Below are positions 22,604 to 36,000 of a DNA stretch of 64,000 nt, one piece after another. Position 1 is the stretch's first letter, and each line of letters opens with the position of its first letter. The notes under the pieces are model-generated. The model worked only from the letters and a program-made list of their open reading frames with translations. It ran no database searches and was not told where the DNA came from. Source of the stretch: Branchiostoma belcheri. Its lineage: Eukaryota; Chordata; Leptocardii; Amphioxiformes; Branchiostomatidae. The stretch lies in assembly GCF_001625305.1 (NCBI RefSeq), contig NW_017803927.1:38150-102149 (forward strand), given 5' to 3'. A program made the translations under genes and the position numbers.

Positions 22604-22676
22604 TATCCCGAGTTGCTTTGCGCGCAGGGAGGGTAAGATAGCACGCACCCCCCATCTGGTGTCACTCTGTGGTCGC
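22604..22676. repeat. 73-bp direct repeat, copy 2
   Basis: Same sequence as 20607-20679, abutting the N gap. Confidence 0.8.
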
Positions 22677-22679
22677 GGG

Positions 22680-24670
22680 TAGGATAAAGGGGACCGAACC
22701 ATTGCGCATCCCGGGGAATCGGTAGGGGAGACGCATGTCAAGTTTAAAAAAAAAAGAATCCCCGCGCAACGACCCAGTCATTTTGCCTCTGTTTGGGCGC
22801 TAATGGCCTTTCGCGGCCCCAGTACAACTCTCATATCTTATCCCGAGCAGAGAGCAAAGTGACGAGGGATTTGATACTATCGTGATGGTTATCTTTTATT
22901 CACTTTACAGGTGGTACAGAAGTGTCAGAATTCTGTAACAGGCCAATTCTGTATCAATTTTACCTAGTACACATACATTTCATCATTTCTACTCCTCCTT
23001 TCCAGAGTTTTCTTCCAGTTTCATTGCTCTGCATTTCATAGAATGGCATCGTTTCCTAGACTTCTGCTTGCTTATATGTCACCTTGCTCTTTAGGAGCTA
23101 GCAGTACAACACCACGCAGCCTTTTTGCTTTACCAGGTTGACAAGTTTTAGTACTCCTAATGTCGACTTCTCCTTAATCTATACATTGTACCTTAGCAGA
23201 CATAGCAGTGCTTCTGTCCTTGGTACTGAAGCGCATTAAGGTTTCTGACGTTTTTTTAAAGGATGTACTATAACCCTATTTTCTATTATGAATAGGAGCT
23301 TACGATAAACTTCTAGTGAAAACGATATTTGATATGTGAGTTGCAATAGAATGAAGACTCTTCCTAGTAAGAGAGTGGGCAAGCATTTTGCACTGACATA
23401 CCCAAACTCTCCCCTCCCCCTCCATGTGTAAACGTGTTCTACAGTGGTCATTTTTGTCAATTAACTCCTGACTCATCTGACATTTTAAATTATCTCTATC
23501 CCCTGAAATGTACCACCATCAAACTCGTGTCACTCTGCCCTTTCCTGATTGCATTAAATGCTGTTAATAACTATAGAGAAAACATCAATCACTCACTACT
23601 GTTTCTGCTTTCAACCCACCACCCTTTTCCTCAACCATTTCTCCCTCCATCCTTCCATATTGCGTAGGTCTTCTAGCACACAGTATACGAGTATGCATCC
23701 TCACAAAGTAGGTACATGTATCACTCAGATGCCTTTCATTTATTTTTACTTTCCAATTGAAAATACAGTGACCTCATCACTGACTTTTTACTTGAAATAA
23801 CTTTTGGTGCTTTTGGAAACCATTTGCAAGTAAAATGAATATGTGATTTCTCCTGTATAGAAAAACAACAGTGTTCCCTTTTCCTATTGGAGGTTGCCTG
23901 CTTCAAACTCTGATCTGGCCGTTCCCTTGTGCACTGTTTTAGCTTACATTTTGTACATTGTAACACTTCACTAGCAGGATACCTCCTGCCTTCTTTACAA
24001 AGCAACACAATGCCAAAATACTAAAAGAAAAACATTTGCATTATGTTCTGTATATCCTGTCTGCCTTCTACATGTATTCCCTGTGAAATGTCCCAAGCTG
24101 ACTGCATGAACATACAAGAAAGACTAGTTTATCTTCTTAACTCAGAAACTGCCCATACTGTGCTGTGCAAGAAACGTTATGAGTCTTATCTTTAAAACAT
24201 AGAAAACAGTTAATAACATAATAAAATACCAAATTCACTGCATGTCATCAGTAAATTTTCAAGTCTGTCATCCAGCTTGTTAAAAATAAATGGCAACAGA
24301 GAATGTAGACAAGCTTTAAACTTGTGTATTACTATTAAAAACTGAATAAAAACTTGATGTTGAATTGCACCATTTGAAATTTTCTATTGAACATGAGAGA
24401 TATGGCACAATATAATAGAATAGTGTGCATCTTCATTACTTCAAGTGACAGTAGTAATCTTCATTTCTTAGATTAGTAAATTATAGAATAATACATTATG
24501 TATGTCCATCTAAAGAAAGTGACAGATTCTTGCTACAATTGCGTGTGCTGTAACATACACTGAACCACTGTATATATATAGCACATCATTTTTTTATTGC
24601 TTATATCAACCTGTTAATGTTATTCAAGCCTACAGCTAGACTACTAGTATTCATTTGCTATACATGTGTA
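22680..24670. other. No gene seen
   Basis: AT-rich, short ORFs only. A weaker RE1-like match (TTCAGTACCAAGGACAG on the minus strand, 23230-23210) is the only site I noted. Confidence 0.45.
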
Positions 24671-24675
24671 CTATC

Positions 24676-25079
24676 TAGGGCTGCGGACCGGTACACTGTA
24701 CCGGTCCAATACCGTAAAAATCGTTTCGGTACAGGTCCAAAATACCGGATCATGAAGTAACGAGTATATACCGAAATAGCTAGTTTACACCATGTATATG
24801 ACTAAAGATAGGTAAATCCTACCACAAAGACGAAAAATTAGCACTGGAAAAGACGTAAACACCGTCGATTGATTTGAGATCCTCAGTCTCACGAGACATC
24901 GCGAGAGTGTGGCTGATCCAGGGTTGTGATTGGTCAACAAACTCAAATCAGGTCAGAGGTCAGTCATTTTCCTTTCCCTCCATATTGGCGGCCTTTGTTG
25001 CTTTTGTGTTGTGTCTGTATTTTGCCGCGTCAAATTGTTCAGGTACAGGTACAGGTCCGGACCTGTACTATCAGCCCTA
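24676..25079. mobile_element. hAT-type MITE with 8-bp target duplication
   Basis: The termini TAGGGCTG and CAGCCCTA are flanked on both sides by GTACTATC (24668-24675 and 25080-25087), an exact 8-bp duplication as in hAT transposons. The interior holds palindromic GGACCGGTACA-C-TGTACCGGTCC sequence and no transposase. About 404 bp. Confidence 0.85.
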
Positions 25080-25116
25080 GTACTATCCTATGCTTGCAAT
25101 ACATAATATATAATAA

Positions 25117-25518
25117 GGCCACAGCAAGTAAATTTTATGGATGACATGTTCCGCAGACTCCAAATCTAATGCGAGCGGGCGAAAAAAAACAAGGCGGGCC
25201 GAAAAAAACAAGGTTCCTACAATGTAAAATTTTGACTCAGTCATTGTACAAATGATTTTGATTCAGTGGGACCATCACATATACACAGCCAGCATCACAT
25301 ATCACTGCATCAAAGTAAGAAACAAAACATTAAATCAGAGCCTTTTCTTGTCTCTCTTCCTAGTTATCTGCCATCCACCTTCCAGCATGGCAACAGACAT
25401 CTTTGCCCATTTTCGGCATGTTGACCACTGTCAGAAGGCAAAAAAATTTCTTGTTTTTTTTTCAGACGAAATTTAATGCGCACTTGGATGTCATCCATAA
25501 AATTTACTTGCTGTGGCC
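25117..25518. mobile_element. PIF/Harbinger-like MITE, subfamily with TIR GGCCACAGCAAG
   Basis: About 28 bp of each end match as inverted repeats (GGCCACAGCAAGTAAATTTT at the left and its complement at the right), flanked by TAA on both sides. No coding content. Confidence 0.8.
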
Positions 25519-25687
25519 TAAAAAGAAAATACAAAATCAACTTGAAAACATTTGTCAGTAATACAACTTACTCTAAATAGAGATCAGTTCTTGCTGACCC
25601 CTGTCATAAGTATATCAAAGAGCTTGACTGGGCATTGTAATTATTCTTTAAAGAGACATTTTAATTTCTCATGATCATAATATGGTC

Positions 25688-26652
25688 TTATGTAACAGGC
25701 CGCCTTGGTGCCACTTTGATAAGATTTTTCACATGGTGGTACTTCTCAACAGATTCAATGTTTGCTTTGAAAAAAGCATACATCAAACTACTATCATTGA
25801 AATGTGGCCAACGTTTCACACAAGAAACACGACACTGAGCCTCTGCAAGTGGCTGTGCCTCTGCTTGGTCCACATTTTCAGTGTTATTGTCTGAGCCCTC
25901 AGTCATATTTTCATGGCCATCATTGGTTTGTTCTGCCCCAGGCCCAATCTCAGCAAATGGGTACTCTTCAGCACATTTATAAAGTACAAATACATTAATC
26001 AATATAATCAACACATTCATCCCAAGCAGAACCATGTTTGTTCCCCATACAAATTTATGTACGGTAGCTGTAGGCACTGTGCAAGTTACAGAAAATTTCT
26101 CTTCCACAGGACATGAGAATTTATCACGAATACCACATATAGAAATGGGTTGGAACCAGTAGCATCCAAAGAATAACACTGAAATTACTATGGACACTAC
26201 TTGCTTGAAAACATACCATATGTACATGGTACAGTCTGCTCTCCACTGCTTTTCTGCTTCTTCAAACTCGTCTTGTCCATACACGACCCTCTGTCCATTA
26301 GCCTGACCTTGGCCTTGTGTATTTGGTTTCCTAAATCGGCCATAGAACACTTCCATGTCATATGTTATGAATCTCACAATGGCTATGATCTCCCTACCCT
26401 TAGTTACATTCCAAATCAAAAATGGTGCATACATAACACCTGCTTGAACCACCAACATCATGGCAAAGAAATGATAGCTAAACATTGAGGAATTCTCTCC
26501 TGCACAGTAAGTGTTTACAAATTCAGACAGTTGTCGGGTATAACCTGATACACCACTAAATGCGTTGCTGCTGGTCATGTTACAAAAGGTTTCATTCTCC
26601 GACTGCACTGTCACATTCACAAGACTCAAGGGGAAACACTGGATACTGGATC
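25688..26652 (-). CDS. Pannexin/innexin-like gene, coding exon 2
   Basis: Begins after a TTTCTTTCAG acceptor, completes Gly from the first exon, and runs 965 bp to TAA. It contains loop 1, membrane helices 2-4 and a cytoplasmic tail rich in Glu and Asn. Confidence 0.8.
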
Positions 26653-27059
26653 CTGAAAGAAATAAACAATGGGAAACAAAGTAAGCCTGCACATAAAAAA
26701 ATCACTGTCCCAATTAATACATTATAATGTACTGTACATACATATAACAACTGTACACCTCTGAAAATTATTTGCCAAAATCTAATAAATCTATCTATCT
26801 AATACAGTATCTTAAATCTGTCTATACACAATTATACGATAATCATTCAGTCACAGTGACTTATCCTTCAACAAGATCATGACACAACGCAAATATATAA
26901 TACTGTACCTAGAAGATCCCGCCCAACTACAATGGTAGACATGAGGAGTGGGAGCCAACAGGATATGACTTTGGAGAAATGGTCGCCCCACAACTCAGCA
27001 TGCAGACGAGCCGGGTCTGTCATCACCCCCAAACCCTGATCAAGGATGCTGGTGATCAT
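25688..27059 (-). CDS. Pannexin/innexin-family channel protein
   Basis: Two coding exons, 27059-26909 and 26652-25688, join in phase 1 (LLG across the junction) to give 371 residues. A TTTTACAG acceptor 28 bases before the ATG suggests an upstream 5' UTR exon. The protein has four hydrophobic segments. Paired cysteines lie in the first extracellular loop (IQCF, then ETFC, then NTYC) and the second loop (FSCPVEEKFSVTC). The C-terminal FNDSSLMYAFFKANIESVEK closely parallels the pannexin segment with NDLSLYNLFLEENISEVK. Sequons lie in loop 1 (NVT, NET, NMT, NSS). Members form gap junctions or large-pore plasma-membrane channels. Length and topology fit the family. Whether to call it innexin or pannexin needs a tree. 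It lies head-to-head with the NLR gene, about 2.9 kb apart. Confidence 0.8.
26909..27059 (-). CDS. Pannexin/innexin-like gene, coding exon 1
   Basis: MITSILDQGLGVMTDPARLH, then the first membrane helix (VISCWLPLLMSTIVVGRDLL), then the donor G|GTACAGTA. 151 bp, ending in phase 1. Confidence 0.75.
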
Positions 27060-28204
27060 CTTATAATTTATTCTTTGTATTCCTCAGCTGTAAAACAAGA
27101 ATTGTACAATGTTTTGTTCTTTATCCCATTAGGCTACATGAGCCTTATTTATAGAATACAGGTCCATTTTTTAATCACCTTAAGTACAAGCTGAAGCTGG
27201 AAAACCTGTATGGAAAATCATCATGGCCTCCAAAAAATTATATCATCATACTATTACCCCCATGGATAGGAATAAGTTTTAAAAAATACATACTGTCTTT
27301 TTTTTTTTTGCTATCAAATTTATTTAATAGAATTCCCTGGCCTCTTTTGCCAATGTTGACAGCTTTTTAAAACCATTTGTACTTACTGTCCAATCTTGAT
27401 AACTGTGTACTCCACTAGCTTGGACAGATCAGAAGTGTCAATCTACACAATGTGAGTTTAAAACAGGAAAGGCATGAATGCACCCCAAAATTTCCCTAAG
27501 CAAAATTTGCTACATGTAAAAGGCTACAATGTGCACAGTAATTCAGAAAAAAGCTAGTTGTACTAACCTTGATTTTAACAAAAGCTTTCATTACATGTAT
27601 CAAATAGTTGGTAAAACTTCAGAAGCTCATCCAGTGACACAAATGTTAAACCTTGGTGTTACAGTTCTACTTGCCAATGGTCACAATGGACTGTTTTGAA
27701 AACAAAGGACTGTTTGTACTAAAGGGACCAGTGGTGTCAGTGTCCAAGGTTAATGAATGCGTGAGGTAACCCAACCTAACTGTTGATTTCTCTTCTTGAT
27801 CACAGAGTTCAGCCTCAACCTTTAAGATCTGTTAACACTCAGAAGCTATAGAAAGGCTTATTTATGAATTAACAGGTAAGACCACCCTGTATTTACCCCC
27901 AGACTGTTCAATCTTTGGCGAAAATGAAAGTTAACATGCCTGATTAGGCTCAACACAAAGGTATGCAAGTCAAAGTCAACACTGACACAGCACAAAGCAC
28001 GCAACAGACTAACGGTAATCAAATAAGACCTCAGTCGTAGCATATATCAACTTAGTTTTTCTCTGTTTTTTTCAAACAAAATGTTTACCCTATTATTGAT
28101 GGCATACCTAAGAAGAAATGAAACAAGAAAGTTTGCCTGGCCTTTTTGACATTCAGCCTACTGTTCTACATAATTGTGGGAACTACTTATTACCTGAAAA
28201 GGTG

Positions 28205-28655
28205 TGGTACAGTTGCGGATGGATATGGGAAGTGAAGCGGTGTCACAAAGTGCATACCTAACATGGCTGCCGTGAGTGCAGCATGAAGATTTCCTGCTCC
28301 GAAAGACTGACCTTGTTTTCTTGAGGAGATATCTTCAGATATTAATGAAGTAAGAAAATATATTTCATGAGTTTCTTGATCATGTGTTTACTATGAAAGG
28401 ACCAAAGTAATGAATTAGAGTATCTAAAATCTGTTGCGGATGGATATAAGTAATCAGGTAAGGTGACTCCACGCAGTGTGTACATGTACCTACATGGCTG
28501 CCGTGAGTACAGCGGGAAGATTTCCTGCTCCTAAAGACTGACCTGTAGACTTGTTTTATTGAAGAGATAATCTTAATGAGGTAAGAAAAAGTATTTTCAT
28601 AGCTATAGATTTCTGGATCAATTTATGAATCAACTTCCATCATGTGTTTATGGTG
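28205..28655. repeat. Tandem duplication of about 220 bp between divergent genes
   Basis: Two diverged copies (about 28205-28400 and 28430-28655) share TTGCGGATGGATAT, ACATGGCTGCCGTGAGT, AGATTTCCTGCTCC and AAAGACTGACCT. It sits between the pannexin-like and NLR start sites. Confidence 0.65.
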
Positions 28656-28966
28656 AGAGAATCAATTAGGCCATCAAAACCTCAAATCAAGGGCTGTTCT
28701 CGAGCACAGGTGCACTTTGTCCATGAAGCTAAATCTGTTGCCTTTGTGCTGTTTGCAAGTAAATTATTAGAGTATGAAATATGTGACACATTGAGGGCCA
28801 TGAATGTAATGAAGATTAAATCTTTAAGGTGAAAAGTAACATGCTTGAAATCTAAAACTACAGTGAATGTATTTACCTAAGGTAATGTGGTGGGTTTATC
28901 TTGCCAAAGGCAAAGGATGCAAATGGGAGGTTTCACAGTGTTTGACTGTAAACAATTCTGTAATAA

Positions 28967-29678
28967 GGCCACACCAATTTAATTTGTTGGCTCTCAGATT
29001 TTTTCAGAGAAAATATGAAGCGACGGGGCGAAAAAAAATAAAAGCAGGTCTAGGCATCCTATTATAGCCCTAAATACAGTACATAGGAGCCATGAGGCCA
29101 CATCAATTCAATTTGTTGTTTCTCGGATTTTTTCATAAAAAATCAGGAGCGACAGGGCGAAAAAAAATTTAAAAAAAACAGGCCAAGGCACCACATGATA
29201 GCCGGAAATGTTACAATATGAGCCATGAAGTGAACATACTGGGCTGGTTTATAATTAAAACAATAGATTTTAAACTTTTAATGAAACAAATTTGCTTTAC
29301 TACATGATTGAAAAACTTAAGAACTAGGAAGAAAAGGACTTTTTTTCAACTGTTGGGGCCAAAAAAATTTCATTGAGCATTTTGCAGCTAATTCAGAACC
29401 CCCAATTTTTTTTTTTTTTTGCAAATCAGAAAAATATGGACAGGGCGAATCCGAGAAGCAACAAATTGAATTGGTGTGGCCTGAAGTCAACACAAAAAGC
29501 TGGGTTGATATTCAAGCAATGAATTTTGAACTTTCAAACCACTGCATTGATAGATGGGAAAACTGTAACAACTAGGAAGAAAACCTGGACTTAAATTTCC
29601 TCAACTTTTGGGGCAAAAATATGAGCATTTTTGAGTTGTTTCAGAGGCAAATCCGAGAACCAACCAATTGGTGTGGCC
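28967..29678. mobile_element. Harbinger-like MITE (TIR GGCCACACCAATT), outer copy
   Basis: Termini GGCCACACCAATTTAATTTG and its counterpart at the right, with TAA on both sides. It contains a second full copy of the same family at 29096-29481, so it is a nested insertion. Confidence 0.8.
29096..29481. mobile_element. Harbinger-like MITE, nested inner copy
   Basis: Termini GGCCACATCAATTCAATTTG and the inverted counterpart, with TGA on both sides. It is inserted inside the 28967-29678 copy. Confidence 0.8.
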
Positions 29679-29977
29679 TAAGGTATACTTACAAAATACG
29701 TATTGAAGTTATGATTTTGAAAAAACATAAATTTTATGGTTTTTGCAAAATTATAACACTTCAATTAGTACAATGACATTTTGTAAAATAAATACATTGT
29801 TCACACATAAATATGAGTTTCTGCATTAATGTTCCTCCTCAGTCATGAAGGTTTTTTCAATCTAAATACATTTGTAAAAACAATCTGTTTCCTAAATGGA
29901 CAAGCATATTTTCAAAGTGTTGCAACAAACAAAGTCTTAGAACTTTTTCATTCTTTTCAGAACCAACTAGATCCACC

Positions 29978-30062
29978 ATGTTTACTAAGAAAAAGAAGAA
30001 CACATTCAAGTCAAAGTCTACAAGAGGTGGTGGTGTTAGGGACATGATGAGTCCAGATGATG
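29978..30062 (+). CDS. NLR-GT gene, coding exon 1
   Basis: Encodes MFTKKKKNTFKSKSTRGGGV and a few more residues; a basic N-terminal leader. Kozak-like CCACCATGT. Donor GATG|GTAAAT, phase 1. It is followed by a 7.3-kb intron full of repeats. Confidence 0.65.
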
Positions 30063-33000
30063 GTAAATATTGATAATTAAATGTAATTTTAACATTAATT
30101 GTGACATAGATAGCACCATGTTTAACATTGAAGGCAATTCCTCTGTGTACATTAGATTTACTGACTAGATTTTATGGATGATATCATCTAGATGCCCCAA
30201 AACTGAACACACTGCACAAAAAAGACTCTTAAGTTTTTTGATTTAAGTGAAACTAGAGTTCCACGAGCTCATGCTTTTGTTACATATTAGCCTTTAAGAC
30301 TGAATTATAAATGTTGATTAATATGCAAAATTAGGTCCTCATTTCCATTAATCATGTTGATCATATTTTCCACCCAAACAACCCAGGCTATTCTAGCATT
30401 TCCTCATAAATGATATGCAAATGAGGTTCTCAAGTAAAATATGTCATTGCATGAGAAAACCAGGCAAAATCGATTGGGAGGTCGGAAGATGGGGGTCGGC
30501 AAAATCCGCTCATATTTTGTATATAGGATAGGTATGGGTAACTATCACCGGCCATATGATTAAAACCCTCCAGCTCTTTTTTGTTATGGAGTTCTGGAAC
30601 CCCCCATGGAGACCCTCAATAATTGGAGAATTTTTGCCTGGAAATTCACGAAATTCAGATCGCTCTCTCCAGAGTTCTATGAAAGATTTTGATATGTGCT
30701 TTTGATTTTTACATTTCTTCATCTCTCTAGTCTAACCATACGAAATGAGAAACTCTGGCATTGAACTTTAAAGGGTATGCTTGGGGGTTATCAGAACCAT
30801 TGAAAGCAGACTTTGAACTTTTTTTAATATTAGTCATCTTTAAAGGATCATTTGTCACACAATCTGCATTTGTTTGGATTGGTTTTGATTTTTCTGAATA
30901 GAGGAACATCTATTCCTTAAGAAACAATCGTCGTTTAATTGGGATCTAAATATTGTGAGTCGTGGGAAGAGGCTAATTATGGGGTATATTAGCTTCTGAA
31001 AAACAGTAAATCAAGCAATTTCGCTACCATAATGCAAAAGCTATTGACTGGAATATTGTCTTTCTGAATCAGAATGTATGCAGGGGCATGGTGACTGCTA
31101 AAATAAATGCAAAGGAAGTGATATGGGCTCTGCATGGGGGTTTTGAGTATACTTAAAATAGGTTTAGCTAACTTATCATGTGAATAATGCTAACTGTCCC
31201 ACTTTACATTAGTGGATTATATTACTAACTTGCAGTTTGTGTATAGAAAAAATAGTTAAGAATAATTTGGGCTCTGCATGGGGATTAATGGAACACCTTT
31301 CGCATATTTTGTTTCATATCTTGTTTCTTTATAAGTGTGTAATTCTTATATTATTTTGACACACACACACAGAAAACACAAGTAGCACACCATAACAAGT
31401 TTCTGCCCAACGCGTTTCCACCCGTCTTGCACTGATAGCTCTTCTAAACCCACAGTCATAGCTAGATATTAGATATCTAGCTTTCTTCAATGGATATTTG
31501 TACTGGCATTTATCATGCAATCTTCTAGATTAAAATACATGTGCTTGGGCTCTCTAATATGTCCTTAACTAGATAAATTACTAAATAACTTCATATATCT
31601 ACTATGTTGTACTCAATAAAAATGCTATGTTTTGTGGACTTTGGAGTTATCAGGCCTTCAAAATGTGATACCATGTGATACCCTGGCTAAATGGATACAG
31701 AGCATGTAGCGGCATTATCTAGAAACAAGACCATAACAAGGTCAAGGCAAAGATCCAATCCTGAGGCAAAGATCCAATCCTGAGATAATTGTATGTAGCT
31801 GTACTTTTGAAAACTGTGGAAATGAATAATGATAAAAATGACAGTTTACTTTTAGTTTTGCTACTACCGTAATTGGTAACAAATGCTGGTCATGCATTGT
31901 AACAACTTGAGAATTGGGTATAATCTGTCATATCATGGACACATTATGAAACAAAACTCCAACAAAATACAAAAATCAATTTACACATGTCTGTGTGCCA
32001 GCCCTAGGGTGGTCTCCAATTCCTGTATGTAATTGTAAATAACTTTGAGCTTTAGTTGAAGCTGAAGTTTTATTGGATATCAATTAGATTAGATAAAAAC
32101 ATCCAATCTATTCTTCCTGGTTTCATAAAACACAGAGTACAATAACATAGTAAGGCACGTAACATAACACTTGCATTCATAATAAACAATGAACAATTAT
32201 GTACGATTACAAGTTACACCACACAAAATTGCTTTTTGGAGAGGTCAGAGGTCAATGATACAATATACAGCTTATTTCTTGCGCAAGTACTTTACCACCA
32301 GTGCTTTAAAAGTTTGTTTGTATCTATGTTGTATGTCAACATATCATTTATGATGTTTTTGAACTTGTGGTTGTGTGGTTGATCTGGCGTGTGGTGGAAG
32401 AACGTTGTGTGATTTTATACACCTGTAAGCGAATGTTCTTTTCATTGCAGTTGTCCTCGGTTTAGGCAGTCTTAGGCCACCCCCTGTCGCGAGTCGCGTG
32501 CTATGGCCATGGGAATTATCTATTCGTTTTAACCTGTCGAAAATCACTTCTGGTTTCATTCAGCTTTTAAATTAATGATTTGCTATTTCGCATGAGATTA
32601 TAATCGATCGGTGTCTTTCACTATAACCGGGTGACTATAGTGAATGCTAGACTAAGTATAGACTGTCTTTTACAGTGCCTGCCACTCGCCTTCCTTTTAT
32701 ATCACCTGTTATGTCAGTGGCCACACATTCTGTGTTTTCCTGCTGTCTCTGATGCCGACAGTCCAGCAAAATGGCTTGTAAGCTGCTTGCCTGTATGCCA
32801 CTACAACGGCCTATACAGCTTCCCATCGGCCTGGCATCTCCAGATACTAGAGCCACTTGTACAACATCAGCTTTCTGGCCCGACCTAGCTCCCTGGTTGA
32901 AATGTAATCAGATAGGTCTTCAATTTGTCTGACATTGACCGTCCAGTTGCCCAGCCTTTAACTCGGGAGGGTCCCATGATATCAAGGATTCTACCCCAAG

Positions 33001-36000
33001 TGACTGTGGGGCTAAGTACATGTAGGGGCCATGCACTATACCTGTCCAGTTACAACTTGATCATTTCTTGCGTATTTTGGTGTTTGCACAATATTACGCT
33101 CATCGATATACTCCATATGTACATATATGCTAACTCCTATGCCGAATCCAAAGGTATTGTGAACCCCTTTGTCTACATACAGACTACAAGTAAGTAACGC
33201 TTGTGTATAGGGTTTACGATAACAGCTAATGGCGGGCGTGGTAGTTAGTACCATTCAGATGCAAAGTCCAATTCTAAAAGTATTTCAAAAACCCCATGCA
33301 TGCAGTCTCTATATCACTTTCTTTGCATTTATCGCCCTCGCCAAGAATGTTATATTTTCAGTGACGTTCGTGTATGTGTGTCTGTGCGTGTCCAGGATCA
33401 GGAATTTTGGGTGGTAAATGGCTCCTCTGAAAAAGTGAGGCTTTAGGTCCTATTATGCAGCAGATTTTTTTAACTGCAGGAGCGTTTGTTAAAAGAATAT
33501 TAGGATAACTAATATTAGTATGTCAATGACACGTCGTCGTCATTTTTGGTGTGTGGGTAGATTTAATGACGCTTGACATGATTTTATGACATTTATGCAA
33601 ATCAGGATCTGATTTGCATTATTAATCTATAAACCTGCCACCTTCCATGATAGAATTATTCAAACTTGTAACATGTATGTAAGAACAAGAGGAACATTGC
33701 CATACATCAATTATAAAAACGAAGACTTAATTGCACAATTAATGAAAATGTTAGTGCTAGTAGTTTATGCTCAGCCTGGTACTTTCAAGCTTCTTGTTCA
33801 TACTTGTGGCATTTATAAGTTTATTGAAGTTGAAATAACATCAAACATAACTAATGTGGATCTCATTTGCATAATTCATGAGAAAATGCTAGAAAGACAA
33901 ATACTTATAATTCGCCAGTCATTAGGTTAATATTTTATGGCGAAAGTGGGAGATGAGGAACTCTAGTTTCAGTCATCATGTCCCTAAAGACTTCTGATTC
34001 AGCAGTAAAACTTGTTCTGGTGTGCTACTTGTGTTTTATGTGTGTGTCAAATTGTATACACACGTATAAATAAAATTAGTATACTAGTAATGTAAAAAAA
34101 TTACACACTTAATTTACACACAAGCAAAAATATGTGAAAGGTGTCACATTAACCCCCATGCAGAGCCCAAGTTATTCGTAGCTATTTTTCTATACACAAA
34201 CTGCAAGTTAGTAATAATCCACTAAATGTAAAGTGAGACAGTTAGCATTATTCACATCATAAATCAGTCAAACCTATTTTAAGTATACTCAAAACCCCCA
34301 TGCAGAGCCCATATCACTTCCTTTGCATTTATTTTAGCAGTCACCATGCCCCTGCATACATTCTGATTCAGAAAGACAATATTCCAGTCAATAGCTTTTG
34401 CATTATGGTAGCGAAATTGCTTGATTTATTATTTTTCGGAAGCTAAAATACCCCATAATTAGCCTCTTCCCACGATTCACAATATTTAGATCCCAATTAA
34501 ACGACGATTGTTTCTTAAGGAATAGATGTTCCTCTATTCAGAAAAATCAAAACCAATCCAAACAAATGCAGATTGTGTGACAAATGGCCCTTTAAAAATG
34601 ACTAATATTCAAAAACGTTCAAAGTCTGCTTTCAATGGTTCCGATAAGAGTTTCTCATTTCGTATGGTTAGACTAGAGAGATGAAGAAATGTAAAAATCA
34701 AAAGCACATATCAAAATCTTTCATAGAACTCTGAGTTCACTTCACTTCGAAATGCCACAAGTATGAAATTCCAGGCAGTCACTATGGAATTATTATAGCA
34801 TTTTCATTAATTATGGAAATTAGGTGTTTATTTACATTTATCAATTATCTACTGGTGTTTGCATGTCTGTTTCCCCAATTACATAATAATGTTATACATT
34901 TGAATAATCCTATCATGAATAGTCCTATCATAAATGCAGCAGGTTGATAGAATTTCCTCATTAATTATGCCAATTAGATCCTGATTTGCAAAATTATCAT
35001 CTAATCACGTCAAGCATTATAAGAGGGAACATTCAAGACATTCAATAAACCTGTCATGGTTCATACCCTATGTTACGACAGCCCTATGTTATGACAGCCC
35101 TATGTTACGACAGCCCTATGTTACGACAGCCCTATGTTACGACAGCCCTATGTTTTGACGCCCCCTTTTTTCAGTGCAATAATGGCTATGTTCAGACACC
35201 AAATGATAAATTGTAAATTTATTGAGTGTAATGATCTCGGAGAAAATTTTCATGTGATATATTGTCACTGAAAAAAAAACTTTTCTTGTAGGATCGTTTT
35301 ATGGTTACCGTAATATTTCAACACTATGGCGGGGTTACCTGAACACTCCCGAAGGATCTCTTGACAATGTATAAAACAACAAACTATGTGAGATAAAACA
35401 AGTTTGAAATCAACACTTTGGCGGGTTTACCTTACATTTGTCACAACAGCCCAAAGGCCCGTCACGCAGCGTATCGGGAGCCCATCAGGGAGCCCGCCCG
35501 AGAGCTCTTCGGATACGCCGCCAGAATGCCGTCAGAAACGCACGGACGGCCGTTTAAACGAACGTTTCGAACGGTGATGTACAAGGTGTTTGAGGCGTCC
35601 TGGACCGTTTTTGGCCTTTTTCAAGACGTCCAATATCCCCGTTTACCACCAGGGACGGGCAGCCGTCCCAAACGGTCAGGAAAGTGTCTATCCAGAAAAT
35701 TTGCACTATTGACAGGACCATCCTGTCAATAGCAGAAAATTTTGCACTATTGACAGGATCATCCTGTCAATAACAGAAAATTATACTGTTGACAGGACCA
35801 TCCTGTCAATAGTGGAAACTTTTCTATTATTGATAGGATGGTCCTGTCAACAGCAAAATAAAATCCGTTATTGACAGGATGGTCCTGTCAATAACAGAAA
35901 ATTATACTGTTGACAGGACCATCCTGTCAATAGTGGAAACTTTTCTATTATTGATAGGATGGTCCTGTCAACAGCAAAATAAAATCCGTTATTGACAGGA

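Noticed and set aside
22327..22741. ORFs spanning the N gap
   Set aside because: They contain unknown bases, and similarity to any gene is absent.
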